Shown piece by piece: positions 33,883 to 43,212 of a stretch of 64,000 nucleotides of DNA. The notes beneath the pieces were generated by a model. That model was not told the origin of the DNA, did no database searches, and saw nothing but the letters and a program-made list of their open reading frames with translations. The stretch is from positions 2,728,001 through 2,792,000 of the forward strand of contig NZ_CP108458.1 of the NCBI RefSeq assembly GCF_036242395.1. The letters are read 5' to 3'. The stretch's first letter is position 1; every line of letters begins with the position of its first letter. The stretch comes from Kitasatospora sp. NBC_01266 (lineage in GTDB: Bacteria > Actinomycetota > Actinomycetes > Streptomycetales > Streptomycetaceae). The translations under genes and the position numbers were made by a program.

Positions 33883-35042
33883 CACCGGCTCCCGACGGGC
33901 GTGGCGGTGCGGCCGGCGGTCACCGACTCGTGCACGGCCAGGAACGCCGCCACCGCGGCCGGCCAGCCGTGGCACTCGGCCCTGGCCCGGGCCGCGGCGC
34001 GCCGTTCGCGCTCCGGCCTGGCCAGCAACCGCGCGACCGCGTCGGCGAATCCGCGACCGGTGTCGAGGGCGCCGAGACCGGCCGGCCCGACGAGGTCGGG
34101 CAGTGCGGAGGAGTGGCTGACCGCCACCGGGGTGCCGCAGGCGAGCGCCTCCAGCGCGGCCAGGCCGAAGGTCTCCACCGGCCCCGGCGCCAGCGCCACG
34201 TCCGCCGAGGCGAGCAGCGCGCTCAGCTCGCCCCGGTCGGCGAGGTGGCCGAGGAACCGCACCGGCAGCCGCTCGCGGTCGGCCCGCTCGGCGAGGCGGG
34301 CGTGCAGCGGCCCGGTGCCGGCCACCACCAGCACCGCGTCCGTGCCGCCGCGCCGCAGTTCGGCGAGCGCGTCCAGGGCCAGGCCCGGCCGCTTCTCCGG
34401 CGACAGGCGCGAGCAGAGCACCAGCAGCACCCGCCCCGGACCGGCGTACCGCGCGCGCAACTCGGCGTCGTGGCAACCCGGGTGCAGCCCCGTCAGGTCG
34501 ACGCCGAGCGGCGCGCGGACCAGGTTGGGCACGCCCAGCCGGGCGAACTCGCCGGCCGCCCAGGCGGTGGTGCAGACGACGGTGTCGTAGGCCCGCGCGG
34601 TACGGGAGTTGAGCCGGTCGGCGAGCGCCCGGGCGGCCGGGTCGGGCAGGCCCCGGGTGCGCAGCAGCCCGGTGACGTTCTCGTGCGAGACCAGCGCCGC
34701 CGGGATGCCCCGGCGCCGGGCCCAACCGCCGGTCCAGCGCAGCGTGGTGCGGTCGGAGACCTCCAGTCGGTCGGGGGCCAGGTCGGCCAGCAGCCGGGCC
34801 ACCGCGCGGCGGTCGGTGAGCAGCCGGTAGCCGCCGCTGGCCGGCAGCACCGGGCCCGGCAGGGTCACCACCCGGCCCTGTTCGGTCTGTTCGTCGCGGT
34901 ACCGCGGACCGGGCACCACCAGGACGGGCTGGTGCCCGGCGGCCAGGTACCCCGCGCCGAGGTGGCGCAGGGCGGTGCGCAGGCCGCCGGAGACCGGGGT
35001 GACGAAGTTGGCGATCCGCACGATGCGCAGGCCCTGGCTCAT
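33882..35042 (-). CDS. GT4-family glycosyltransferase
   Basis: A 386-residue GT-B enzyme. The N-terminal half begins RIVRIANFVTPVSGGLRTAL. The C-terminal donor domain has RLSPEKRPGLALDALAEL and the E-x7-E motif in VETFGLAALEALACGTPVAV. It overlaps both neighbours by four bases, so all three operon genes are coupled. Likely a mannosyl or glucosyl transferase on a lipid or polysaccharide; exact donor unknown. Confidence 0.9.
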   Translation of the reverse strand: MSQGLRIVRIANFVTPVSGGLRTALRHLGAGYLAAGHQPVLVVPGPRYRDEQTEQGRVVTLPGPVLPASGGYRLLTDRRAVARLLADLAPDRLEVSDRTTLRWTGGWARRRGIPAALVSHENVTGLLRTRGLPDPAARALADRLNSRTARAYDTVVCTTAWAAGEFARLGVPNLVRAPLGVDLTGLHPGCHDAELRARYAGPGRVLLVLCSRLSPEKRPGLALDALAELRRGGTDAVLVVAGTGPLHARLAERADRERLPVRFLGHLADRGELSALLASADVALAPGPVETFGLAALEALACGTPVAVSHSSALPDLVGPAGLGALDTGRGFADAVARLLARPERERRAAARARAECHGWPAAVAAFLAVHESVTAGRTATPVGSR

Positions 35043-36280
35043 GCGGGCTGCTCCTCGACCGGGGCGGGGAGCACCAGCGGCGCCGGGGCGGGGGCCGGGG
35101 CCGGCCTCGGCGCGGTCCCCGAGGCGACCTCGAGCACCTCGCCCCGGTGCTCCGCCAGCACCTCGGCGTAGTGCCGCAGCAGCAGGTCCCCCACCGCCTC
35201 CCAGGTGCGGGCGGTGACGTCCGCCCGCCCCGCCCGCCCGAACGCGGCCCGCCGCTCGGGGTCGGCCGCCAGTTCGGCGACCGCCTCGGCGACGGCGCGC
35301 GGATCGCGCGGGGCGACCAGCAGCCCGGTGCGGCGGTGGCCGACCAGGTCGAGCGGGCCGCCGGCCGCCGGGCCGACCACCGGGACGCCGCTGGCCATCG
35401 CCTCCTGGATGGTCTGGCAGAAGGTCTCCAGCGGCCCGGTGTGCACGAACAGGTCCAGCGTGGCGTAGCAGCGCGCGAGTTCCTCGCCGGTGCGGCGGCC
35501 GAGGAAGATCGCGCCGGGCAGCGCCTGCTTCAGTGCGCCGGCGCTCGGCCCGTCGCCGACGACGACCAGCCGCACGCCGGGCAGCGCGCAGACCCCGGCC
35601 AGCAGGTCGACCCGCTTCTCGGGGGCCAGCCGGCCGACGTAGCCGACCAGCACCTCGCCGCCGGGGGCCAGCGCGCGGTGCAGCGCCTGGTCGCGGTGGC
35701 GCGGGTGGAAGCGCAGCGAGTCGACGCCGCGCGGCCACAGGTGGACCCGTGGCACGCCGTGCGCGGTGAGGTCCTGGGCGGCCGGGGTGGAGGGGGCCAG
35801 GGTGCGGGCGGCGGCCCGGTGCACGGAGCGGATCCGGTGCCAGGCGGTGGCCGCGCCGAGCCCGCCGCCGACCCGGTAGGCCTGGGCGTAGCCCGCCAGG
35901 TCGGTCTGGTAGACGGCGATCGCGGGCAGACCCAGGCGCTGGGCCTCGGTCATCGCGCGGGCGCCGAGGACGAACGGGCTGGCCAGGTGGACCAGGTCGG
36001 GCCGGTGGGCGGCCAGCGCGCTGCCCAGCCGGGAGCTGGGCAGCGCGAGGCGGACCTGCGGGTAGCCGGGCAGCGGGACGGAGGGGATCCGGACGACCGG
36101 CAGTTGCCCGGCGTCCGGGCCGAAGGAGTGCGCCGGCGTGCTCGAACCGCGAGCCGGCGCCGGAGTGATGACCAGGGGTTGGTGGCCGCGCCGGACCAGG
36201 TGCTCGGCGGTGCGGAGCACGCTGTGGGCGACGCCGTTGACTTCGGGCGGGAAGGACTCGGTGACGATCGCGACTCGCAT
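35039..36280 (-). CDS. GT4-family glycosyltransferase, MgtA/PimB-like
   Basis: A 413-residue GT-B enzyme and first gene of the operon. MRVAIVTESFPPEVNGVAHS is the start typical of GDP-mannose-dependent alpha-mannosyltransferases such as MgtA and PimB. The donor site shows GRLAPEKRVDLLAG and the E-x7-E motif LETFCQTIQEAMASGVPVVG. The C-terminal tail is Pro/Ala-rich. Probably adds mannose to a glycolipid in the cytoplasm. Confidence 0.9.
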   Translation of the reverse strand: MRVAIVTESFPPEVNGVAHSVLRTAEHLVRRGHQPLVITPAPARGSSTPAHSFGPDAGQLPVVRIPSVPLPGYPQVRLALPSSRLGSALAAHRPDLVHLASPFVLGARAMTEAQRLGLPAIAVYQTDLAGYAQAYRVGGGLGAATAWHRIRSVHRAAARTLAPSTPAAQDLTAHGVPRVHLWPRGVDSLRFHPRHRDQALHRALAPGGEVLVGYVGRLAPEKRVDLLAGVCALPGVRLVVVGDGPSAGALKQALPGAIFLGRRTGEELARCYATLDLFVHTGPLETFCQTIQEAMASGVPVVGPAAGGPLDLVGHRRTGLLVAPRDPRAVAEAVAELAADPERRAAFGRAGRADVTARTWEAVGDLLLRHYAEVLAEHRGEVLEVASGTAPRPAPAPAPAPLVLPAPVEEQPA

Positions 36281-36582
36281 GCCATCGTTGTTGCCGGGCT
36301 GAACGTGCGCCGGGCCAAAGGGATCTGTCGAACAGGCGAACTGCGGCCAGCTCTTTGCCGCTGACCGTCCACAGATCGGCTGAGAACGGTCGGGAACGGT
36401 CAGGGGCGGCCGGAGACAGCCGGAGACAGCCGGGGACGGCCAATCCGAGCCTGGTCACCGAAGGCTCAGGTTCGATCACGCCATGTCAAACAATCATGGC
36501 ATTTCCGCGCACGACATCTGGTCAACCGGCCAGTAACCCACTTACGGTCAACTCCCCGTCCCCCACCACGAGGAGCCGTTCC
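36281..36582. other. 302-base divergent gap with short repeats
   Basis: This gap separates the divergent GT4 operon and the acylase gene. It holds short direct repeats (AACGGTCGGG/AACGGTCAGG at about 36384-36402, and a GCCGGAGACA repeat at about 36408-36430) and is less GC-rich from 36475 to 36545. No credible gene or strong hairpin was seen. It presumably carries both promoters. Confidence 0.5.
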
Positions 36583-39405
36583 TTGCCCAGCCGCGCCTTA
36601 CGCCCGCCCCGCCGGCGGTTCGGGTTCCCGGCCGCCGCGCTCGCCGCCCTGCTGGCCGGCGCCCTGCTCGCCGCCGCTCCCGGCGCCGCCACCGCCTCGG
36701 CCGGCGCCGTCCACGCGCTGCCCGCCGCCGCTGCCGACTACTGCGGCGGCCAGTGCAACGACATCCTGCCGCCCGGCGAGAACGGCAACGCCACCCTCGC
36801 CGACATCCTCGCCAACAAGGTCTTCGGGACCCGTCCCGCGAACACCGACAGCCAGCTCGGCCCCTACGCCTCGCTCGCCTCCGGCTACCCGAACCTGACC
36901 AACGCCCAGTTGGGCGACTTCTTCAACAACGCCTCGTTCGGCGTGCCGGCCGGCCAGGTGGCCAGCACGACCAGCCCGCGCCCGGACGTCACCATCGTGC
37001 GCGACACCACCGGCATCCCGCACATCACCGGCACCACCCGGTACGGCACCGAGTACGGCGCCGGGTACGCCGCCGCGCAGGACCGGCTCTGGGTGATGGA
37101 CCTGTTCCGGCACGTCGGCCGGGGCGAGCTGTCCGGCTTCGCGGGCGGCGCGGAGGCCAACCGCCAGCTGGAGCAGAGCTTCTGGCAGGCCGCGCCGTAC
37201 ACCGAGGACGAGCTGCAGCAGCAGATCAACAACGTGGCCGCCGACGGCACGCGCGGACAGCAGGCGCTGGCCGACGCGCAGGCCTACGTGGACGGCATCA
37301 ACGCCTACATCACCCAGGCGTACAACAACCGGACCTTCCCCGGCGAGTACGACCTGACCGGGCAGGTCAACGCGATCACCAACGCCGGGTCGATCCAGCC
37401 GTTCAAGCTGACCGACCTGGTCGCGCTGGCCTCGGTGATCGGCGCGCTGTTCGGCTCGGGCGGCGGCGGGCAGCTGCAGTCGGCCGAGGTCAAGGAGGCC
37501 GCCGACGCGCGGTACGGCACCGCGCTCGGCGACCAGGTCTGGCAGTCGCTGCGCGAGGCCAACGACCCGGAGGCGGTCACCACGCTGCACGACGGGCAGT
37601 CCTTCCCGTACGCGCTGCCACCGAGCGATCCGCAGGGCGTGGCGATGCCCGACGCCGGCTCGGTGGTGCCCGAGCAGCTGATCTACGACGCGACCGGCTC
37701 GGCGACGTCCAACACCACCAAGGCCGCCGGGGTGCTGCCCGGCAACCTGCTGACCGCCAAGCACGGCATGTCGAACGCGCTGCTGGTCTCCGGGAAGTAC
37801 ACCGCGAGCGGAAACCCGGTGGCCGTGATGGGCCCGCAGACCGGCTACTTCGCGCCGCAGCTGCTGATGCTGGAGGAGCTGCAGGGCCCGGGGATCAGCG
37901 CCCGCGGCGCGGCCTTCGCCGGCCTGAGCTTCTACGTGGAGCTGGGGCGCGGCGAGGACTACGCGTGGAGCGCCACCTCGGCCGGGCAGGACATCACCGA
38001 CACCTACGCGGTGCCGCTGTGCACCACCGACGGCTCGCCGGTCACCCTGGCCGCCCAGTCCTACCTCTACCACGGCGTCTGCACACCCTTCGACAAGCTG
38101 GTGCAGACCGACGCCTGGTCGCCGACCACCGCCGACTCCACGCCGGCCGGCTCCTACTCGCTGGTGATGTACAGATCCGACTACGGCCTGGTGACCGCGC
38201 GCGGCACGGTCGGCGGGCAGCCGGTGGCGTTCACCTCGCTGCGCTCCAGCTACGACCACGAGGTCGACTCGATCATCGGCTTCCAGATGCTCAACGACCC
38301 CGGCTCGGTGCACGATCCGGCGAGCTTCCAGCAGGCGACGCAGAACATCAACTACACCTTCAACTGGTTCTACGCCGACTCCCAGCACATCGCCTACTAC
38401 AACTCCGGTGACAACCCGGTGCGTCCCTCCGACGTCGACCCCGGACTGCCGATCATGGCCCAACCCGCCTACGAGTGGCAGGGGTTCGACCCGACGGACA
38501 ACACCGCGCAGTACACGCCGCCGGCCCAGCACCCGCAGGGGGTGGACCAGGACTACTACATCTCCTGGAACAACAAGCAGGCCCAGGACTACGGCGCGGC
38601 GGGCTACGGCGACGGCTCGGTGTTCCGGGCCAACCTGCTGGACTCCCGGGTCAAGGCGCTGGTGGCCAAGGGCGGGGTGACCCGCGCCTCGCTCACCCAG
38701 GCGATGGAGGACGCGGCGGTGACCGACCTGCGCGGTGAGGACGTGCTGCCCGACCTGCTCCAGGTGATCAACACCGCTCCGGTGACGGATCCCCAGCTCG
38801 CCGCCGTGGTGCAGGAGTTGGAGACCTGGCAGGCCGCCGGATCGAAGCGGGTGGAGAGCTCGCCGGGCAGCGAGAGCTACGCGAACTCGGCCGCGATCCA
38901 GGTGATGGACGCCTGGTGGCCGCTGGTCGCGGACGGCGTCATGCACCCGGGGCTCGGCGACCAGCTGTTCACCGCGCTGACCGGGGCGCTGCAGATCAAC
39001 GAGTCCCCGTCGGGCGGCCAGACCGGGCCCACCGGCAGCGGCACGGTGAGCGCCAACGAGTCGATCCCGCACAAGGGTTCCTCCTTCCAGTTCGGCTGGT
39101 GGAGCTACCTGGACAAGGACCTGCGCTCGGTGCTCGGCGAACCGGTGGCCGGACCGCTGGCCCAGCAGTTCTGCGGCGGCGGCAACCTGGCCAACTGCCG
39201 CACGGTGCTGCTGAACACCCTGCAGCAGGCGGCGGCCGAGTCCGCGAGCCAGGTCTACCCCGGCGACAGCGACTGCGCGGCCGGTGACCAGTGGTGCGCC
39301 GACACCATCATCCAGCGGCCGCTGGGCGGAATCACCGACGACAAGATCAGCTGGCAGAACCGGCCGACCTACCAGCAGGTGGTGGAGTTCCCCTCGCACC
39401 GCTGA
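36583..39405 (+). CDS. Secreted penicillin-acylase-family N-terminal nucleophile hydrolase
   Basis: A 940-residue precursor. TTG 36583, with GAGGAG seven bases upstream, starts a clean signal peptide of about 35 residues (RALRPPRRRFGFPAAALAAL...), which longer frames lack. The alpha-chain region has DTTGIPHITGTTRYGTEYGAGYAAAQDRLW. Autocleavage is expected before Ser397 in KHGMSNALLVSG, and the beta chain has AVMGPQTGYFAPQ and GRGEDYAWSATSAGQDITD, matching penicillin G acylase landmarks. Such enzymes cleave amide-linked acyl groups from antibiotics, lipopeptides or acyl-homoserine lactones in the medium. Substrate unknown. A terminator follows. Confidence 0.9.
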   Translation: MPSRALRPPRRRFGFPAAALAALLAGALLAAAPGAATASAGAVHALPAAAADYCGGQCNDILPPGENGNATLADILANKVFGTRPANTDSQLGPYASLASGYPNLTNAQLGDFFNNASFGVPAGQVASTTSPRPDVTIVRDTTGIPHITGTTRYGTEYGAGYAAAQDRLWVMDLFRHVGRGELSGFAGGAEANRQLEQSFWQAAPYTEDELQQQINNVAADGTRGQQALADAQAYVDGINAYITQAYNNRTFPGEYDLTGQVNAITNAGSIQPFKLTDLVALASVIGALFGSGGGGQLQSAEVKEAADARYGTALGDQVWQSLREANDPEAVTTLHDGQSFPYALPPSDPQGVAMPDAGSVVPEQLIYDATGSATSNTTKAAGVLPGNLLTAKHGMSNALLVSGKYTASGNPVAVMGPQTGYFAPQLLMLEELQGPGISARGAAFAGLSFYVELGRGEDYAWSATSAGQDITDTYAVPLCTTDGSPVTLAAQSYLYHGVCTPFDKLVQTDAWSPTTADSTPAGSYSLVMYRSDYGLVTARGTVGGQPVAFTSLRSSYDHEVDSIIGFQMLNDPGSVHDPASFQQATQNINYTFNWFYADSQHIAYYNSGDNPVRPSDVDPGLPIMAQPAYEWQGFDPTDNTAQYTPPAQHPQGVDQDYYISWNNKQAQDYGAAGYGDGSVFRANLLDSRVKALVAKGGVTRASLTQAMEDAAVTDLRGEDVLPDLLQVINTAPVTDPQLAAVVQELETWQAAGSKRVESSPGSESYANSAAIQVMDAWWPLVADGVMHPGLGDQLFTALTGALQINESPSGGQTGPTGSGTVSANESIPHKGSSFQFGWWSYLDKDLRSVLGEPVAGPLAQQFCGGGNLANCRTVLLNTLQQAAAESASQVYPGDSDCAAGDQWCADTIIQRPLGGITDDKISWQNRPTYQQVVEFPSHR

Positions 39406-39412
39406 ACCAGCC

Positions 39413-39442
39413 GACGGGGGCGCCGAGTTCGGCGCCCCCGTC
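39413..39442 (+). terminator. Terminator after the acylase gene
   Basis: A perfect 13-base-pair stem (39413-39425 with 39430-39442) with loop AGTT, eight bases after the stop codon. Confidence 0.82.
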
Positions 39443-39616
39443 AAGCCGCGCCCGGGTCCTCCCACACCTCCCGGCTCGATGAGTACGATGTACGCCACCT
39501 GCTCCCCGCCGCGCAAACGGCGCTGACACCTCCCGGGTGAGCGGCTCCACGGCGACTCCAGGTGCGCACTAGTACGCTGGAGGGGTAGCCGCTCCGCCGA
39601 CCACCCAGGAGACCCC

Positions 39617-40609
39617 GTGCCCACCCCTGACGCACCGCCGTACCTGCGGATCGCCGCCGAGCTGCGCGATCGGATCACCGGCGGTGCGCTGCGCCCCGGT
39701 GACCGGGTGCCGTCGACCCGTCGGATCACCCAGGAGTGGGGGGTCGCGATGGCCACCGCGACCAAGGCACTGGCGACGCTGCGCCAGCAGGGGCTGGTCG
39801 AGTCGCGCCCCGGCGTGGGCACGGTGGTCGGCGAGCTGCCGCCCACCGCGCCCGGCCCCGGACCCGCTCCGGCGGCCAGCACCACCCCCGCACCGGTGCG
39901 CCGGCGCAAGCCGCGCGGCGGCGAGCCGGGGCTCAGCCGCGAGCGGATCGTCCAGGCCGCCATCGCCGTCGCGGACGCCGAGGGCCTGGCGCAGCTCTCG
40001 ATGCGCCGGGTCGCCGCCGAACTCGGCGTCGCCACCATGGCGCTCTACCGGCACGTGGGCAGCAAGGAGGAACTGGTCGACCTGATGGCCGACACCGTGC
40101 TGACCACCGGCCCGCTCCCGCCGGACGACCTCACCGGCTGGCGTCCCCGGCTGGCCGCGCTGGCCCGGGTGCAGTGGGCGCTCTACCGCCAGCACTCCTG
40201 GCTGGCCAGCACCATCTCGCTCACCCGCCCGGTCCCGATGCCCGGCTCGCTGCGGCACGGCGAGTTCGTGCTGGCCAGCGTCGAGCCGTTCGGCCTGCCG
40301 CCGGCCACCCGCCTCTACCTGCACATCCTGTTCTTCGCCGCCGTCCGCGGCATCGCCGTCAACCTGGAGCTCCAGTCCCAGGACCGGGCCCAGAGCATGA
40401 CGATCAACGAGTGGATGGAGTCCCAGGAGACCGTGCTGCGCAGCGCGCTCGCCACCGGCGCCTTCCCACACTTCGGCGCCATGCTGGCGGAGCTGGACAC
40501 CGCCACCGGGCCGGAGGGGTTCGAACTCGACCTCGACCAGCTCTTCGAGTTCGCCCTGGAGCGACTGCTCGACGGCCTGGGCCTGTTCTTCGAGCCGCCG
40601 GGCCGCTGA
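39617..40609 (+). CDS. GntR-TetR fusion transcriptional regulator
   Basis: A 330-residue protein with two DNA-binding domains. Residues 8-75 are a GntR winged helix (LRIAAELRDRITGGALRPGD, VAMATATKALATLRQQGLVE). A Pro-rich linker follows. Residues about 112-165 are a TetR helix-turn-helix (LSRERIVQAAIAVADAEGLA, LGVATMALYRHVGSKEELVD), then a TetR_C ligand domain. GTG start at 39617 follows AGGAGA. Both halves keep their recognition helices. The architecture recurs in streptomycetes. No obvious target is divergent from it. Confidence 0.88.
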   Translation: MPTPDAPPYLRIAAELRDRITGGALRPGDRVPSTRRITQEWGVAMATATKALATLRQQGLVESRPGVGTVVGELPPTAPGPGPAPAASTTPAPVRRRKPRGGEPGLSRERIVQAAIAVADAEGLAQLSMRRVAAELGVATMALYRHVGSKEELVDLMADTVLTTGPLPPDDLTGWRPRLAALARVQWALYRQHSWLASTISLTRPVPMPGSLRHGEFVLASVEPFGLPPATRLYLHILFFAAVRGIAVNLELQSQDRAQSMTINEWMESQETVLRSALATGAFPHFGAMLAELDTATGPEGFELDLDQLFEFALERLLDGLGLFFEPPGR

Positions 40610-40641
40610 ACCGCCCGGCCGCCGGCCCTCGCCCTCCCGGT

Positions 40642-40670
40642 ACCCGCCGCTCACCCGCGCGGCGGCGGGT
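40642..40670 (+). terminator. Hairpin after the GntR-TetR gene
   Basis: A nine-base-pair stem (40642-40650 with 40662-40670) and 11-base loop in the 133-base gap before the DUF899 gene. Confidence 0.5.
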
Positions 40671-40742
40671 GGCTTGCCGGGGGTCGGCGCCCGCTTGAGG
40701 CTGGCCGAGACCCCTCTCCCGCCGAGCCCAGGGACCGCCGCC

Positions 40743-41450
40743 ATGACCGCCTGCTCCGACCCCGACCCCGCGTACGGCACCCGGCTGGCCGACGAGTCCC
40801 CCGAGTACGCCCGGGCGCGCGAGGAACTGCGCCTGGCCGAGCTGGAGTTGATGAACCACCGGGAGGCGGTGGCGCAGCGCCGGCGGGAGCTGCCGGCCGG
40901 CCCGGTGATCGGGGACTACACCTTCCTGGAGGGGCCGGCCTGGCTGGACCAGGGCGACGACCCGGTCCGTCCGGTGCGGCTCAGTGAACTCTTCACCGCG
41001 CCCGGACGGCCGCTGGTGGTCTACCAGTTCATGTACGGCAAGCGGCAGCAGAGCCCGTGCCCGATGTGCACCATGTGGCTCGACGGCTTCAACGGCATCG
41101 CCCACCACCTGACGCGAAACGCCGACTTCGCCGTGGTGGCCGCCGCCGATCCGCAGCCGCTGCGCGCGCACGCCCGGCGGCGCGGCTGGGAGCGGCTGCG
41201 GCTGCTCAGCTGCGGGGCCAGCACCTTCAAGTACGACCTGGGCAGCGAGAACGGGGAGGGCGACCAGTACTCGACGGTCTCGGTGTTCACCCGGGACGCC
41301 GACGGCACGCTGCGCCACCAGTACTCGGCCCGACCGCAGTTGGCGGCAGACGTGGACCAGCGCGGCATCGACCTGCTGGCCCCGGTCTGGCACCTGCTGG
41401 ACCTGACGCCGGACGGGCGCGGCGACTGGTACCCGGCCCTGGACTACTGA
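40743..41450 (+). CDS. DUF899 (thioredoxin-fold) protein
   Basis: A 235-residue protein with the DUF899 motif YGKRQQSPCPMCTMWLDGFNG, where the C-P-M-C pair occupies the thioredoxin active-site position, and a preceding FTAPGRPLVVYQFM strand. A C-terminal HLLDLTPDGRGDWYP is also family-typical. It is expected to be a cytoplasmic redox or peroxidase-like protein; biochemical data on the family are limited. ATG 40743 chosen over 40674. Confidence 0.85.
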   Translation: MTACSDPDPAYGTRLADESPEYARAREELRLAELELMNHREAVAQRRRELPAGPVIGDYTFLEGPAWLDQGDDPVRPVRLSELFTAPGRPLVVYQFMYGKRQQSPCPMCTMWLDGFNGIAHHLTRNADFAVVAAADPQPLRAHARRRGWERLRLLSCGASTFKYDLGSENGEGDQYSTVSVFTRDADGTLRHQYSARPQLAADVDQRGIDLLAPVWHLLDLTPDGRGDWYPALDY

Positions 41451-41558
41451 GACCCGGCCGAGGCCGCGACGCCCCCCGGACGGACCCCGGCTGAGATCCC
41501 GGCACCACGGCCGGGCCGCCGGAACCCGGAAGCCTGTGGTGCTCCGCGCGGACTTCCT

Positions 41559-41587
41559 CTACGGTGTACAGGTCCTATACGCCGTAG
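41559..41587. promoter_or_regulatory. Inverted repeat upstream of the DHA2 pump, candidate TetR operator
   Basis: CTACGGTGTA (41559-41568) and TACGCCGTAG (41578-41587) are inverted with nine of ten positions matching and a nine-base spacer. It ends five bases before a possible GTG start and 20 bases before the chosen one, overlapping the region expected for the promoter. The TetR gene just downstream of the pump is the likely binder. Confidence 0.55.
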
Positions 41588-41606
41588 AAGAGTGGAGCGG
41601 GATCCC

Positions 41607-43133
41607 GTGCCCCAGACCGACCGCCGACCCGACCGGTGGGTGATCCTCATCGTGATCTGTCTGGCCCAGCTCGTCGTGGTGCTCGACAACACCATCCTCA
41701 ACGTGGCAATCCCCTCCCTCACCAGGGAGCTGGGGGCCACCACCGCACAGGCCCAGTGGGTCGTCGGCAGCTACTCGCTCGCCCAGGCGGGCCTGCTGAT
41801 CGCCGCCGGCGGACTGGCCGACCGGTACGGGCGCAAGAAGGTCCAGCTGCTCGGCCTGGCCGTCTTCGGCGTGGGTTCGCTCGGCGCCGCGCTGGCGGGC
41901 AGCCCCGGGCAGCTGATCGCGGCCCGCGCGGGCATGGGGGTCGGCGGCAGCCTGCTGCTGGCCACCAGCCTGGCGATCGTGGTGCGCGTCTTCGACGCCG
42001 ACGAGCAGCCCAGGGCGATCGCCGCCTGGAGCGCCATCGCCTCGCTCGGCATCGCGCTCGGCCCGGTGCTCGGCGGCCTGCTGCTCGACCACTTCTGGTG
42101 GGGCTCGGTCTTCCTGGTCAACCTGCCGGTGGCCGCCTGCGCGCTGTTCGCGGTGGCCCGCCTGGTGCCGGAGTCCAAGGACCCGCGCGGCGCGCGCCCC
42201 GACCTGCTCGGTGCCGTGCTCTCCACCGCCGGGCTGGTGGGCGTGGTGTACGCGGTGATCCAGGGCCCCGGCTACGGCTGGACCTCGGCCGGCACCCTGC
42301 TCGCCGGCGGGCTCGGCCTGCTCTTCCTGCTGCTCTTCCTGCTCTGGGAGCGCCGGATCGAGCACCCGCTGCTGGACCTCTCCTTCTTCCGCGACGCCCG
42401 GTTCCGCGGCGCGATCTCGGGCGGCGTGCTGGTCAGCTTCGGGACGGGCGGCTCGCTCTTCCTGCTCACCGAGCACCTGCAGTTCGTGCTGGGCTACGGC
42501 CCGCTCGCCGCCGGCCTGCGCACCGCCCCGATGGCGCTGACCATCATCGCGCTCAACCTGACCGGCGCCGGCGTGCGGCTGACCGCGAAGCTGGGGCTCA
42601 AGCCGCCTGCGGCGATCGCCGCGGGGCTGACCCTGCTGGCCGCCGGGCTGGCCGCGATCGCGCTCTTCGGGCACCAGGGCTCCTACCCCGGCGTGCTGCT
42701 CGGCCTGGTGCTGCTCGGCGCCGGCGCGGCCTTCGCCCAGCCCGCGATGGCCGGCACCATCATGAGCGCGATCCCGCCGGAGAAGGCCGGGGTGGGGTCC
42801 GGGCTGCTGGGCACGATGGGCGAACTGGGCAACTCGCTCGGCGTCGCGGTGCTGGGCGCGGTGCTGACCGCCGGGTTCGCCGCCGCGCTGCCGGCCGGCC
42901 TGCCGCACACCGCGGCCCGCTCGCTGCCCGACGCGCTCGCCGCGGCCGCCCCCGGCACCGCCGGCCAGGTCCACAGCGCCTTCGCCGACAGCCTGACCAG
43001 CAGCCAGCTGATCGGCTCGGCCGCGGTGCTGCTCGGCGGCCTGCTCGCCGCCTGGCTGCTCAACCGGGCCGCCGCCCAGCCCGCGGCCCCCGCCGCGGCT
43101 CGGCCGACCGAGCCGGCCACACCCGTCGGCTGA
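41607..43133 (+). CDS. DHA2-family (EmrB/QacA) drug efflux MFS transporter
   Basis: A 508-residue protein with 14 hydrophobic segments. The family motifs are clear: LVVVLDNTILNVAIPSL (motif D1), GGLADRYGRKKVQLLG (motif A), and LGPVLGGLLLDHFWWGSVFLVNLPV (motif C, then the downstream signature). GTG 41607 follows GGAG; an alternative GTG is at 41592. Probably exports a cationic or amphipathic drug under control of the following TetR protein. Confidence 0.92.
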   Translation: MPQTDRRPDRWVILIVICLAQLVVVLDNTILNVAIPSLTRELGATTAQAQWVVGSYSLAQAGLLIAAGGLADRYGRKKVQLLGLAVFGVGSLGAALAGSPGQLIAARAGMGVGGSLLLATSLAIVVRVFDADEQPRAIAAWSAIASLGIALGPVLGGLLLDHFWWGSVFLVNLPVAACALFAVARLVPESKDPRGARPDLLGAVLSTAGLVGVVYAVIQGPGYGWTSAGTLLAGGLGLLFLLLFLLWERRIEHPLLDLSFFRDARFRGAISGGVLVSFGTGGSLFLLTEHLQFVLGYGPLAAGLRTAPMALTIIALNLTGAGVRLTAKLGLKPPAAIAAGLTLLAAGLAAIALFGHQGSYPGVLLGLVLLGAGAAFAQPAMAGTIMSAIPPEKAGVGSGLLGTMGELGNSLGVAVLGAVLTAGFAAALPAGLPHTAARSLPDALAAAAPGTAGQVHSAFADSLTSSQLIGSAAVLLGGLLAAWLLNRAAAQPAAPAAARPTEPATPVG

Positions 43134-43212
43134 GCGGGTCTCACCGTACGATCGCTGCACGGCCCCCCAGGCGCGGCCGGGCAGCGAACGTACCGACAGG
43201 GCAGGACCGACC

